Positions 14,973 to 22,149 of a DNA stretch of 25,649 nucleotides are shown here, one piece after another (within the stretch, counting starts at the first letter, position 1; each line of letters opens with the position of its first letter). The DNA comes from DATJHM01 sp035493895 (GTDB lineage: Bacteria > Chloroflexota > Ktedonobacteria > Ktedonobacterales > Ktedonobacteraceae), in NCBI GenBank assembly GCA_035493895.1, contig DATJHM010000299.1:1-25649 (forward strand). Direction: 5' to 3'. The position numbers and the translations under genes are program-made. The notes under the pieces were generated by a model, which saw nothing but the letters and a program-made list of their open reading frames with translations, did no database searches and was not told the origin of the DNA.

Positions 14973-15373
14973 TCGACACGACAAAATTTCTACAAGTCAG
15001 TATAACACACAACACGTTATATTTCTGCGTCTACCCGGTTGAGAGACGGTTATGTAAACCATCTTTAACAGTTGTTTTTCTTTACAGCGCGTACTTCTTG
15101 CAAGCTGATACGAAAAAGTGTTGCAAGAAGTACTTGACATGCCACATCTGGTGAAGAGCAATCTGCAACAGCAGATGTACCCCCACCATTTTTAGCAATC
15201 GTCTGTAATCCTCCCTTTTATACGCTCTTGCTCTTTGATAAGATGCAACTTCAAGGCCGCTCCCTACATCTCACGCTAACAAATCCTTTGAAGGTGGGGA
15301 GACCGCTAGAATTGCTGGCATATTTGGCACTCGTCGCTTCGGAGAAGACTATCCTGGGTGAGGATCTCAGGAC
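14973..15373. other. Intergenic region between the glmS leader and the sigma factor gene
   Basis: About 400 bases with no complete gene. Contents: a possible glmS -10 (14999-15004), a 13-bp inverted repeat at 15091-15133 and a plus-strand reading frame that looks like a broken regulator fragment (15228-15422). Both listed separately. Confidence 0.6.
15091..15133. repeat. 13-bp perfect inverted repeat
   Basis: GTACTTCTTGCAA (15091-15103) and TTGCAAGAAGTAC (15121-15133) around a 17-nt loop, downstream of the sigma gene on the minus strand. No U-run on either side. Could be a factor-dependent termination/processing stem or an operator. Confidence 0.65.
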
Positions 15374-15422
15374 TCAAAGCTGTGCGCGTCTTCTGGAGCT
15401 GGATAGCTGTTTTTGCAGATAG
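15228..15422 (+). pseudogene. Possible remnant of a transcriptional regulator N-terminus (SARP/BTAD-like)
   Basis: A 64-codon reading frame whose middle (GRSLHLTLTNPLKVG, then RPLELLAYLALVASEKTI) resembles the start of the winged-helix domain of SARP/BTAD-type activators common in Chloroflexota. Similarity stops near 15372 where the frame runs into the 3' end of the sigma gene on the other strand. There is no strong ribosome binding site and no continuation, so if real it is a decayed fragment. Could also be chance. Confidence 0.35.
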
Positions 15423-16294
15423 GCCAGTTTCTCCGGATTCAGTTGAGCATAAATCTCCTCAATGCCCTCGGTGCAAAGGCGCAGGCTGATGACTACGGCC
15501 AGCCTGCCTTCTTCCCAGCACAAGATAGCCGGGCTGCCATTGATCTCGGCCTGCGTAAAGGTGAGAGGCCGCTGATTGTTGCGTGCCTGGCTCAGCCAGA
15601 AAGACCAGAAACGCGCCACGGCGAGCTTTCCGTAGACAGGCTTGAGGTTCGCCTGCACTTTGCCGCCACCATCCGACCAGGAGGCGGCATCCTGAGCTAG
15701 CAGGCTGGCTAGAGCGGACATATCCCCGGCCTGACTGGCAGAAAGAAAACTGAGCACGAGCTGGCGCTGGCGCTGCGGCTCCGGCTTGAAACGCGTGCGC
15801 TTGTCCTGCAACGCCTGCCTGGCCCGATGAAAGATCTGGCGACAAGCTGCCGGGCTCTTCGAGAGCATGCTACCGATTTCGCCAAAAGGGTAGTCAAAGA
15901 CTTCATGCAAGAGAAAAACGGCGCGCTCTGGCGGGCTGAGGATCTCTAGTAAGCGTAAAAAGGCCAGCGAAAGCGCTTCTTGTTGCTCAATGTCGGCAAG
16001 AGGGGACCCATCGTCCTCCGATGTAAGGATCGGTTCGGGCAGCCAGACTCCAACATACTCTTCGCGGACGACACGAGCCGATTTCAGATAATCCAGCGCC
16101 AGACGGGTAAGAATAGTGGTGAGATACGCCTTCAAGGAAACGATCTCCTGACTGATACTCGCCTGATAGCGTAGATAGGTCTCCTGCACCAGATCCTCCG
16201 CGTCAGAAGCGCTTCCAGTCATTCGATAGGCAAGGGAAAAGAGCAGTACGCGGTAGTGCTCGAACTCTTCTGCCTGGTTCATGGCTTGGTCCAT
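15374..16294 (-). CDS. ECF41-type (SigJ-like) RNA polymerase sigma factor with C-terminal SnoaL-like domain
   Basis: 306 aa, ATG at 16294 with AAGGAG about 11 nt upstream. Sigma-2 region (about 12-80): FSLAYRMTGSASDAEDLVQET, then YLTTILTRLALDYLKSAR and the ECF41-typical EYVGVWLPEP linker. Sigma-4 region (about 115-165): LSPPERAVFLLHEVFDYPF and the HTH part AACRQIFHRARQAL. A C-terminal SnoaL/NTF2-like domain (about 180-290) ends with NPEKL near residues 286-290, matching the conserved NPDKL-like motif of ECF41. In this family that extension, not a separate anti-sigma factor, controls activity. ECF41 genes often neighbour oxidoreductase/epimerase genes; the divergent SDR gene at 16450 fits and carries a matching promoter. 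Confidence 0.93.
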   Translation of the reverse strand: MDQAMNQAEEFEHYRVLLFSLAYRMTGSASDAEDLVQETYLRYQASISQEIVSLKAYLTTILTRLALDYLKSARVVREEYVGVWLPEPILTSEDDGSPLADIEQQEALSLAFLRLLEILSPPERAVFLLHEVFDYPFGEIGSMLSKSPAACRQIFHRARQALQDKRTRFKPEPQRQRQLVLSFLSASQAGDMSALASLLAQDAASWSDGGGKVQANLKPVYGKLAVARFWSFWLSQARNNQRPLTFTQAEINGSPAILCWEEGRLAVVISLRLCTEGIEEIYAQLNPEKLAYLQKQLSSSRRRAQL

Positions 16295-16364
16295 CGCTCA
16301 CATTTCTCCTTTTCCCTTCGTATTATAAGTCTCTCTCCGAATAAATAACAGAACAAATGGAGGG

Positions 16365-16392
16365 TGTCACATTTTGCCGAAGCTATCTCGTC
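16365..16392 (+). promoter_or_regulatory. ECF41-type promoter of the SDR gene
   Basis: TGTCACA (16365-16371) and CGTC (16389-16392), 17 nt apart, 58 nt upstream of the SDR start and divergent from the ECF41 gene. Both elements match the reported ECF41 promoter motif at about the expected spacing. No second copy was seen before the other SDR gene at 18568. Confidence 0.75.
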
Positions 16393-16449
16393 TCCTGTAT
16401 GAGCCTTTGAGAGAGGCACTTAGCATACAACGAAAAGAGGAAATATCCT

Positions 16450-17247
16450 ATGCAACATATTCTCGTTACAGGTGGCACTGGTACGCTCGGCCGCCATGTC
16501 ATTCCCCGGCTACGCAACGCCGACTACAAGGTACGGGTCCTGAGCAGGAGCAATCACGAGGCTGGAGAGGGGATCGAGTACGTAATCGGTGATCTGGCTA
16601 CGGGCGAAGGGGTCAAAGCAGCGGTGGAGGGAGCAGAAATTATCCTGCATTGCGCAGGAAGCGCTGTGGGCGACGAGGAGAAGGCCCTGAATCTGGTCCG
16701 GGCAGCGAAGGGATCTGGGGTGCGGCACCTGGTGTACATCTCGGTCGTCGGTGCCGACCGGGTTCCAGTCGAAAGTGGCATTGACCGCGCCATGTTCGGC
16801 TACTTCGCGGCCAAGCGAGCCGCCGAACGCGTCGTGATCGACTCCGGTCTGCCCTGGACGATTCTGCGGGCCACCCAGTTCCACGACTTGCTGCTCACAT
16901 TCGCACAGGCCCTGACGAAACTGCCCGTCGTGCCGGTTTTTGCGGGATTCCGATACCAACCCGTCGATGCCGCGGACGTGGCGGACCGGCTTGTGCAGCT
17001 CACTCTCGGCGAGCCCGCCGGTCTGGTGCCCGATCTCGGGGGGCCACGCGTGTACACCATGGCCGATCTGATGCGCTCCTACCTGCGTGCCAATCAAAAG
17101 CTGCGGCCGGTCATGCCTCTGTGGTTGCCAGGTCAGTCCGCCAGCGCCCATCGGGCCGGTGCTAATCTGACGCCCGACCACGCCGATGGGAAGAGGGCCT
17201 GGGAGGAGTTCCTCGCAGACCGGTTGGGCTTGCCGAGTGGGAACTAA
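16450..17247 (+). CDS. NAD(P)-binding atypical SDR / NmrA-like epimerase family protein
   Basis: 265 aa, ATG at 16450 with AGAGGA about 9 nt upstream. N-terminal Rossmann fold ILVTGGTGTLGRHV (GxxGxxG at residues 9-15) and a basic VLSRSN segment that may favour NADP. Conserved atypical-SDR elements follow: LHCAGSA, VYISVVGADR (in place of a canonical YxxxK), KRAAERVVIDSGLPWTILRATQFHD and PVDAADVADRLVQL. Such proteins reduce quinones or act as redox sensors; the substrate is unknown. Its promoter and position next to the ECF41 gene make it the likely target of that sigma factor. Third codon positions look markedly GC-richer than in the neighbours, hinting at acquisition from a high-GC relative. 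Confidence 0.9.
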   Translation: MQHILVTGGTGTLGRHVIPRLRNADYKVRVLSRSNHEAGEGIEYVIGDLATGEGVKAAVEGAEIILHCAGSAVGDEEKALNLVRAAKGSGVRHLVYISVVGADRVPVESGIDRAMFGYFAAKRAAERVVIDSGLPWTILRATQFHDLLLTFAQALTKLPVVPVFAGFRYQPVDAADVADRLVQLTLGEPAGLVPDLGGPRVYTMADLMRSYLRANQKLRPVMPLWLPGQSASAHRAGANLTPDHADGKRAWEEFLADRLGLPSGN

Positions 17248-17353
17248 ACCCTTGTGAGTGAAGACCTGCGCATGGTGACATGCCTGCGCATCTGGGGTCG
17301 ATCAGGTGAAAGCTTCGCGCGGGAGTGGGATCGAGGCGGGCGTGTGCGACTGG

Positions 17354-18268
17354 TTACCCGCGCTTTCGATACCAGGCTGGGGTCTTGCCGACTTCTCGTT
17401 TGAAGGCTTTGTGAAAGGCTACTGTCGATTCGTAGCCGAGAAGCTCTGCAATTTTTTCAATCTCGACGTTGTCCTTGAGCAAGCGGGTTGCTCTGCGCAT
17501 GCGCCAACGAGTGAGATAGGTGATAGGAGGCTCACCCACCAGACGGGTAAAGCGAGCGGAGAAGACTGAGCGGGAGAGGGCCACCTCCTCTGCCAGTTCC
17601 TCAACCGTCCACCTCTGTTCGGGCGATTGATGAATCAGGCCCAGAGCTGCGCTGATAGATGGGTCGCGGAGCGCCGCGACCCATCCTCGCGAAGATGCCG
17701 CTTGTTGCTCAACCCAGACCCGGATCACGTGAATGAAGAGCAGTTCGGTTAATCGCCTGAGCATCACCTGCGTGCCCAGCCGAGGCGTGGTCGCTTCGCG
17801 TGCGATCAACTGCACAATCTCGGTGAAGCCCAGCACCGTGCGGCCCTGTTCTGCGGGAATATGAATCACCTTTGGCAAGCTGTGGAGCAAGGGAAAAGCT
17901 CCGAGATGCTCCACATGGAACGCACCACAGAGGACCATCATCTTTGACTCATCGGACGCACCTGCAAAGCCCTGGTACTCGCGTTGCGCGGAATAGTCCA
18001 CATGCAGGACTTGTGTCAGAGGTGAAGTCAGTTCATCACAGATCGAGTGAGCGTGCCCGAAAGGGAAGAGCAGGACAGCTCCCTCTTCGACTCGCAGAGG
18101 CGTAGGGTCCCCTTCGAAAGAGAGATAGCCACTCCCAGAGCCGAGCAAATGAAAGATCATATCGTGACTGGCCGCAAAGTCATAGCGCCAGGGAGGCGTC
18201 AGCTCCCTGCGTGCAGAGATCCACCCTTTCAGTTCGAGTGCACCCAGTACATCTGTGAGCACATCCAT
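17354..18268 (-). CDS. AraC-family regulator with N-terminal cupin domain
   Basis: 304 aa from the ATG at 18268 (MDVLTDVL), preceded by AGAGGAG; the longer frame to 18307 is less likely. An N-terminal cupin-type ligand-binding domain (about 10-185) shows MIFHLLGSGSGYLS and LLFPFGHAHSI. The C-terminal AraC HTH pair (about 205-302) has WTVEELAEEVALSRSVFSARF in the first HTH and IAELLGYESTVAFHKAFKRE in the second, then TPAWYRK. This is the cupin-6/AraC type that often controls a divergently transcribed oxidoreductase; here the second SDR gene starts 300 nt away on the other strand. Repeated AGACAA half-sites in the shared region (18294-18354) are the candidate binding sites. Confidence 0.92.
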   Translation of the reverse strand: MDVLTDVLGALELKGWISARRELTPPWRYDFAASHDMIFHLLGSGSGYLSFEGDPTPLRVEEGAVLLFPFGHAHSICDELTSPLTQVLHVDYSAQREYQGFAGASDESKMMVLCGAFHVEHLGAFPLLHSLPKVIHIPAEQGRTVLGFTEIVQLIAREATTPRLGTQVMLRRLTELLFIHVIRVWVEQQAASSRGWVAALRDPSISAALGLIHQSPEQRWTVEELAEEVALSRSVFSARFTRLVGEPPITYLTRWRMRRATRLLKDNVEIEKIAELLGYESTVAFHKAFKREVGKTPAWYRKRG

Positions 18269-18293
18269 GCCATTCTCCTCTTTTGAGACGATC

Positions 18294-18354
18294 AGACAAT
18301 TATTCAAGACAATATAGCATAGATTGTCTCAATATTCAAGAGTATACTTTGTCT
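18294..18354. promoter_or_regulatory. Cluster of AGACAA half-sites between the AraC regulator and SDR gene
   Basis: AGACAAT occurs at 18294-18300 and 18307-18313 (direct, 13 bp apart), its complement ATTGTCT at 18323-18329, and a variant TTTGTCT at 18348-18354. 18307-18329 form an inverted pair with a 9-bp centre. The layout suits an AraC-type regulator binding its own upstream region. Confidence 0.5.
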
Positions 18355-18478
18355 ATCGAGAAGATCACTTGACCCCGCGAGAAGCGCACCGAGGAGATCT
18401 GATCATGAGACTGCGGTGAAGCTCTGAGGAAAGAGTGATCGAGAAAAAAGGTTGAAGACTTATTCACTAGTAGAGCAC

Positions 18479-18553
18479 AGTAGGGGAGCATGGTTCACAT
18501 GAGAGGGCTTTTCCAGAGGCACTTCTCTCTTCCTGGACCATGCGAACCCTACT
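18479..18553 (+). promoter_or_regulatory. Long 5'-UTR hairpin directly upstream of the second SDR gene
   Basis: Outer stem AGTAGGG (18479-18485) / CCCTACT (18547-18553) and inner stem GCATGG (18488-18493) / CCATGC (18538-18543), plus a weaker inner AGAG/CTCT pair. It ends one base before the AGAGGAG ribosome binding site at about 18555. Possible attenuation or translational control. Confidence 0.55.
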
Positions 18554-18567
18554 CAGAGGAGATTATC

Positions 18568-19452
18568 ATGATTCTTGTGACAGGTGTAAATGGCTTGATC
18601 GGATCTGCCGTGATTCGCGAGTTTGCCCGCCAGGAATATCCTGTGAGGGCACTCGTCAGAAATCGTGCGAAGGCACAGGCATTGGAGACGCTGCCTGGCG
18701 TAGAGGTTGTGGAGGGTGACATGCTCCGGCCTGAGACGCTTGGGCGCGCGTTAGATGGTGTGGACCGCGTGTTACTGATCTCTTCTCCCGACCTACAGAT
18801 GGCGGAGACCCAATGTACGTTCATCGATGCCGCCAAACAGGCGGGCGTTCGCCATATTGTCAAGCTTTCCGGCGTAACGACGTCATTGGATTCGCCCTTT
18901 CTCTTTTCGCGGATGCACGCGGAAATCTCGCGCTATCTCGAACACTCCGGGCTTGCCTGGACCTTCTTGCGTCCCAGCCAGTTCATGACGGAGTATTTGC
19001 GGGAAGTGCCCACCATCGTCGCCGAAGGTGCGTTCTTCCTTCCTTTCGAGGATGCAAAGCTCACCCCCGTGGATCTTGAGGACATCGCCAAAGCCGCTTT
19101 TGCGTTGCTGACCACACCAGGGCATGAGGGCAAGACCTATATGATGTCGGGTCCAGAAGCACTGAGCATGACAGAGATTGCCGAACAGATCTCCCTTGCC
19201 ACAGGATCGACCGTGCGCTATGTCAACACATCTCCAGAAGAAAGGAAGCGAGCCCAGCTCGCGGCAGGCATGCCCGCCTATGTCGTAGACGCGCTCGATG
19301 TGCAGTCAAGCTTGCGTCGGCAGGGCAATGGTGAAGAAGTGGTGTATCTCGAGACGCACACCGCGCTAGGCATTCGTCCCACCACTTTCGCCGAGTTCGC
19401 ACGTCGTCATGCCGCCGATTTTCGCGGGGAAGCGGTCCACGTCGGAGCGTAG
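18568..19452 (+). CDS. NmrA-like SDR family oxidoreductase
   Basis: 294 aa; start ATG at 18568 (MILVTGVNGLIG) with AGAGGAG 7-8 nt upstream, preferred to an in-frame ATG at 18490 that lies inside a hairpin. The N-terminal GxxGxxG nucleotide motif is VTGVNGLIGSA, then ALVRNRAKA (basic, suggests NADP preference). It shares the atypical-SDR pattern with the first SDR: VVEGDMLRPETL, VRHIVKLSGV, SGLAWTFLRPSQFM and PVDLEDIAKAAF. Relatives include quinone reductases and NmrA-type redox regulators. Probably regulated by the divergent AraC protein. It is a diverged paralogue or family mate of the gene at 16450. Confidence 0.9.
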   Translation: MILVTGVNGLIGSAVIREFARQEYPVRALVRNRAKAQALETLPGVEVVEGDMLRPETLGRALDGVDRVLLISSPDLQMAETQCTFIDAAKQAGVRHIVKLSGVTTSLDSPFLFSRMHAEISRYLEHSGLAWTFLRPSQFMTEYLREVPTIVAEGAFFLPFEDAKLTPVDLEDIAKAAFALLTTPGHEGKTYMMSGPEALSMTEIAEQISLATGSTVRYVNTSPEERKRAQLAAGMPAYVVDALDVQSSLRRQGNGEEVVYLETHTALGIRPTTFAEFARRHAADFRGEAVHVGA

Positions 19453-19912
19453 GGAATGGCTCAAAAAGAGGGCTTTTCGGAATTTGGCGTGGTTGAGTTG
19501 TGACGTCGGGGCCATAGACGCTTGATCGAGCATCAGATTGCTGGAACGACCGTGTTTCCTGGATTGAGGCTCGTTCAGGCGGCGCTGCATGGGCTGCTCT
19601 GACAGAGCAGCCACACGGTAAATGTCATTTGTAGAAAATCTTTTCGTGTCTGAATACATAAATTTTCGCTGCATCTTACCGATTCAAACTTACCCTGAAT
19701 TCGCACATCTCGATAGTTGGCGAGCAAAACATGCGTACTTTGCAACATAACCTGGCTCATGTCTTGATACTGGTGGCGAAGTCGTAGACATTGTATCAGG
19801 CTACTTGCTTCATAACCAATTTGAAGGGAGAGATGCGGGTTGGTTCCGGAGCCTCTCCCCTCAGCCAATGCGTGAGTTGAACTATGTTCATCACGGAAGT
19901 TGGATTCCTCTC
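19453..19912. other. Intergenic region with no recognised gene
   Basis: About 460 bases between the SDR gene and the padR promoter. There are overlapping minus-strand frames of about 100 codons (19366-19674 and 19575-19919), but none has a ribosome binding site or recognisable domain. One perfect 9-bp hairpin, GGCTGCTCT/AGAGCAGCC (19592-19612), sits in the middle. A decayed mobile element is possible; no terminal repeats were found. Confidence 0.5.
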
Positions 19913-19941
19913 TTGACAAGTCTCATATTTGGCCCTACTAT
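19913..19941 (+). promoter_or_regulatory. Promoter of the padR gene
   Basis: TTGACA (19913-19918) and TACTAT (19936-19941) with an exact 17-nt spacer. Confidence 0.75.
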
Positions 19942-19967
19942 ATCGCCATAATATATCGCGCCGATAT
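19939..19967. promoter_or_regulatory. Candidate PadR operator
   Basis: A perfect palindrome ATATCG-CGC-CGATAT (19953-19967) plus a nearby TATATCGCC half-site at 19939-19947. The palindrome covers the predicted transcription start, and the half-site overlaps the -10. This fits autorepression. Confidence 0.55.
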
Positions 19968-19993
19968 GCTGCTTGTTACAGGAGGTATGAGCT

Positions 19994-20605
19994 GTGTCTA
20001 TCGATCATATTATTCTTGGCATTATCAGTTTAGAGCCGTGTTCGGGCTATGACATGAAGATGGAGTTTGAGCAGGGGGGAGCCAGTATGCTGTCGGCGCT
20101 GAGCTTCGGGAGCATTTATCCTCGTCTCCGGCAGCTTCAGCAGGATGGCCTGATTGAAATGCAGCAGGTCGCAAACGGTGGACGGCAGAAAAAAGTCTAC
20201 GAGCTGACACAATTGGGCTGGCAGGAATTGCAAGGCTGGCTGGAACAGCAATCCGATTACCCAATCCCCATGCGCGACGAATTATTACTCAAAATGCTCT
20301 TCTGGGGTTCGTCGGGCGTCGATCGCGAGACCTTGATGGCGCAATTGCGTGTACGCTACGAAGAGTCGAACGAGGTTCTGCAATATATTACCGAGTGGGA
20401 GCGTAATGGGCGCTCTTTTGTCGATGAATATACTGCTCTGGTTCTTTCTTATATCCGTAACAAATTAGAGGCCGAGCTGAACTGGATTATGAATACCATG
20501 ACGCAGCTGGAGAGTGAGCCAGCGCTGCCCGTGCAGGATCCCAAATGGCTCTCCGTGCTGCAAAAAGCGAGGCGGAAGAAGGCGCTTGGCCTGAAAAATG
20601 AGTAG
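19994..20605 (+). CDS. PadR-family transcriptional regulator
   Basis: 203 aa with a GTG start at 19994, 8 nt after GGAGG. The N-terminal winged helix (about 1-90) reads HIILGIISLEPCSGYDMK, then GSIYPRLRQLQQDGLI and VYELTQLGWQELQ, a textbook PadR pattern. A longer helical C-terminal region (about 100-190) follows, as in PadR-s2-type proteins, where it drives dimerisation. Usually a repressor of an adjacent transporter or detoxification gene. A good promoter overlapped by a palindrome lies upstream, suggesting autorepression; the membrane protein 145 nt downstream is a candidate target. Confidence 0.95.
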   Translation: MSIDHIILGIISLEPCSGYDMKMEFEQGGASMLSALSFGSIYPRLRQLQQDGLIEMQQVANGGRQKKVYELTQLGWQELQGWLEQQSDYPIPMRDELLLKMLFWGSSGVDRETLMAQLRVRYEESNEVLQYITEWERNGRSFVDEYTALVLSYIRNKLEAELNWIMNTMTQLESEPALPVQDPKWLSVLQKARRKKALGLKNE

Positions 20606-20750
20606 AGAGTTCTCCTGTTTGCTCACAAATAGGGCGGTGTGATCTGGGCAAGTTGTGGCATGAGGCGCTATGATATTCATAATACATTGGACAACGTATT
20701 GATGACATCCCAGACGAACGGAACGAGATGAACCAAAGGAGGTATTTTGC

Positions 20751-21299
20751 ATGGAAATTCGCGCTTTTCTGGCACTTGTCGTGCCATTTATTATCATCGT
20801 CTATCTGGCGATTCTGCTCTGTATACGTGCGCCAAAGCAAGTCGTGTGGCTCTCTCTCCTGGGAGGAGTCGTGGCGGCTGTGATCAATATGGCTGTGGAT
20901 CTGGGAGCCTATTATGCTCACTGGTGGAGTTATACCATCGACGACCTGACGTTGCATCTGCCCATACCATTCTATATTTCGCAGGTGCTGATTTATGGAA
21001 GTGTGGCCTATCTGCTCATCTGGCGTTTCTGGCATACACGTCTGCACTGGCTTGCGTGGGTGCTGCTGGTCGGGGTGCCGCTCGTTGGCTTCTTGCGCGA
21101 TCTTGTCTATAATGGCCTGACGACGCGTGGTTATGCGCAGTGGCAGAGCCCCCTGGCAGGTCCGGTTGATTTTGTGATGTGGTTGCTCCTCTTTTATGCT
21201 GGCTATTTTCTCTTCAAACGGTTTGTTCCAACTCGCGAGACATGGTTGGAGGAAGAGGCGGCTAACGAGGCTCCAGGAGGGCAGGCGGCTCTTCGCTAG
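20751..21299 (+). CDS. Multi-TM membrane protein of unknown function
   Basis: 182 aa, ATG at 20751 preceded by AAAGGAGG about 8 nt away. About five hydrophobic helices are visible: residues 4-24, 31-51, 73-92, 98-118 and 138-156. Polar features include GAYYAHWWSYTIDDLT between helices 2 and 3 and FLRDLVYNGLTTRGY after helix 4; the aromatic/charged loops may hold a cofactor or substrate, but no known catalytic motif is recognised. The C-terminal 25 residues are acidic and likely cytosolic. It follows padR in the same direction, 145 nt apart, so it may be a PadR target. Confidence 0.8.
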   Translation: MEIRAFLALVVPFIIIVYLAILLCIRAPKQVVWLSLLGGVVAAVINMAVDLGAYYAHWWSYTIDDLTLHLPIPFYISQVLIYGSVAYLLIWRFWHTRLHWLAWVLLVGVPLVGFLRDLVYNGLTTRGYAQWQSPLAGPVDFVMWLLLFYAGYFLFKRFVPTRETWLEEEAANEAPGGQAALR

Positions 21300-21312
21300 A
21301 ACGATATAGCAG

Positions 21313-21338
21313 GGCCATCTTTATCCGCAAAGATGGCC
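21313..21338. terminator. Bidirectional terminator between the membrane protein and nitroreductase genes
   Basis: Perfect 10-bp arms GGCCATCTTT (21313-21322) and AAAGATGGCC (21329-21338) with a 6-nt loop, between two convergent genes. Only weakly T-rich sequence follows. Confidence 0.75.
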
Positions 21339-21345
21339 TATCATT

Positions 21346-21945
21346 CTACCATCCCTCATGATGGATAAATTCGCCCGGATCTTTGCGACCGCGTTTGAGT
21401 GAGCGCGAGAGTACATCCTGAGCGCGATGGCCGATGGGGATAACGCCTACCGGTGATATCTCATCAGGGATATTCAGCAATTTATGTAAAGCTTCAAGAT
21501 TTGCAAGAGAGACAAAGCCTGCAAAGCCTGCCCCCAGTCCCTCATCGACTACCGCGAGCAGCAGAAGCATGACCGAGCAGCCGATATCCATATACCAGAA
21601 TGGCACGGGCCAGATGATCTCAGTGCCATCATCCTCGATTTTGTCCGCTTCCTGATAGCGTCGGTGATAAGCGGCCTCGCTGGTACAGGGGATGACCAGG
21701 ACTGGAGCCTCCGAAATAAAACTGTGAAAGCCGCTCTCGACATAGCTCTCCTCTTCACATAGCCGGGCAATCTCCAGCTTCAGCTCGGGTCTGGTCACCA
21801 CAATAAAAGATTGCCCCTGCGTAAAACCCGCGCTGGGTGCGCGTTGCGCGAGCCTGAGCATACGCTCGATAACCTCCGGGTCCACGGGTTCATCGGTAAA
21901 GTGGCGCACCATGCGCCGTTTGCGAATGATTTCACTGAGCTCCAT
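21346..21945 (-). CDS. Nitroreductase family protein
   Basis: 199 aa from the ATG at 21945 (MELSEIIRKRRMVRHF), because AGAGGAG lies 9 nt upstream; the ATG at 21954 abuts that site and is unlikely. Hallmarks of FMN-dependent nitroreductases: the N-terminal RKRRMVRHF phosphate-binding segment, RAPSAGFTQGQSF (FMN-binding Ser/Gly loop), a mid-protein hydrophobic GCSVMLLLLAVVDEGLGAGFAGF stretch and the late GVIPIGHRAQD motif. Enzymes of this type reduce nitroaromatics, quinones or flavin-linked substrates with NAD(P)H; the natural substrate is not evident. Monocistronic, with a palindrome upstream at 21975. Confidence 0.93.
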   Translation of the reverse strand: MELSEIIRKRRMVRHFTDEPVDPEVIERMLRLAQRAPSAGFTQGQSFIVVTRPELKLEIARLCEEESYVESGFHSFISEAPVLVIPCTSEAAYHRRYQEADKIEDDGTEIIWPVPFWYMDIGCSVMLLLLAVVDEGLGAGFAGFVSLANLEALHKLLNIPDEISPVGVIPIGHRAQDVLSRSLKRGRKDPGEFIHHEGW

Positions 21946-21974
21946 GCTGAACATCTCCTCTTTTCTTTACGTAG

Positions 21975-21988
21975 ATACTGGTCAGTAT
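21975..21988. promoter_or_regulatory. Palindrome upstream of the nitroreductase gene
   Basis: ATACTG-GT-CAGTAT, perfect 6-bp arms, 30 nt upstream of the start. Possible operator for a TetR- or MarR-type regulator; no such gene is adjacent. Confidence 0.35.
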
Positions 21989-22069
21989 AGATAAGTTGGT
22001 ATTGATTGTCCAGTTGACTTCTTGAAGAGTAGAAATGTATTTATTTTTCGGAAATATATGTTAAAGGTA

Positions 22070-22098
22070 TTGCCAGGATGTGTTAATTCAGCGATACT
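22070..22098 (+). promoter_or_regulatory. Promoter of the ATPase/HNH module
   Basis: TTGCCA (22070-22075) and GATACT (22093-22098) with a 17-nt spacer, about 50 nt upstream of the GTG start. AGGTATT occurs twice around it (22065-22071 and 22101-22107) and might be an operator repeat. Confidence 0.6.
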
Positions 22099-22149
22099 AG
22101 AGGTATTAAAATAGAATGATGATGATCTAGTCATGAGAGGACCAGAGAC

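Noticed and set aside
14707..15015. 102-codon reading frame upstream of glmS (minus strand)
   Set aside because: It runs straight through the glmS ribozyme; the conserved RNA core explains the sequence and there is no ribosome binding site.
16510..17181. 223-codon reading frame on the minus strand
   Set aside because: Shadow of the GC-rich SDR gene, expected from its codon bias.
17248..17353. Short repeat CCTGCGCAT twice between convergent genes
   Set aside because: Only two 9-bp copies and no stable terminator-like stem; too weak to call.
18490..18567. Longer start for the second SDR gene
   Set aside because: The ATG lies within a hairpin and lacks a ribosome binding site; the downstream ATG has a strong one and begins the nucleotide-binding strand.
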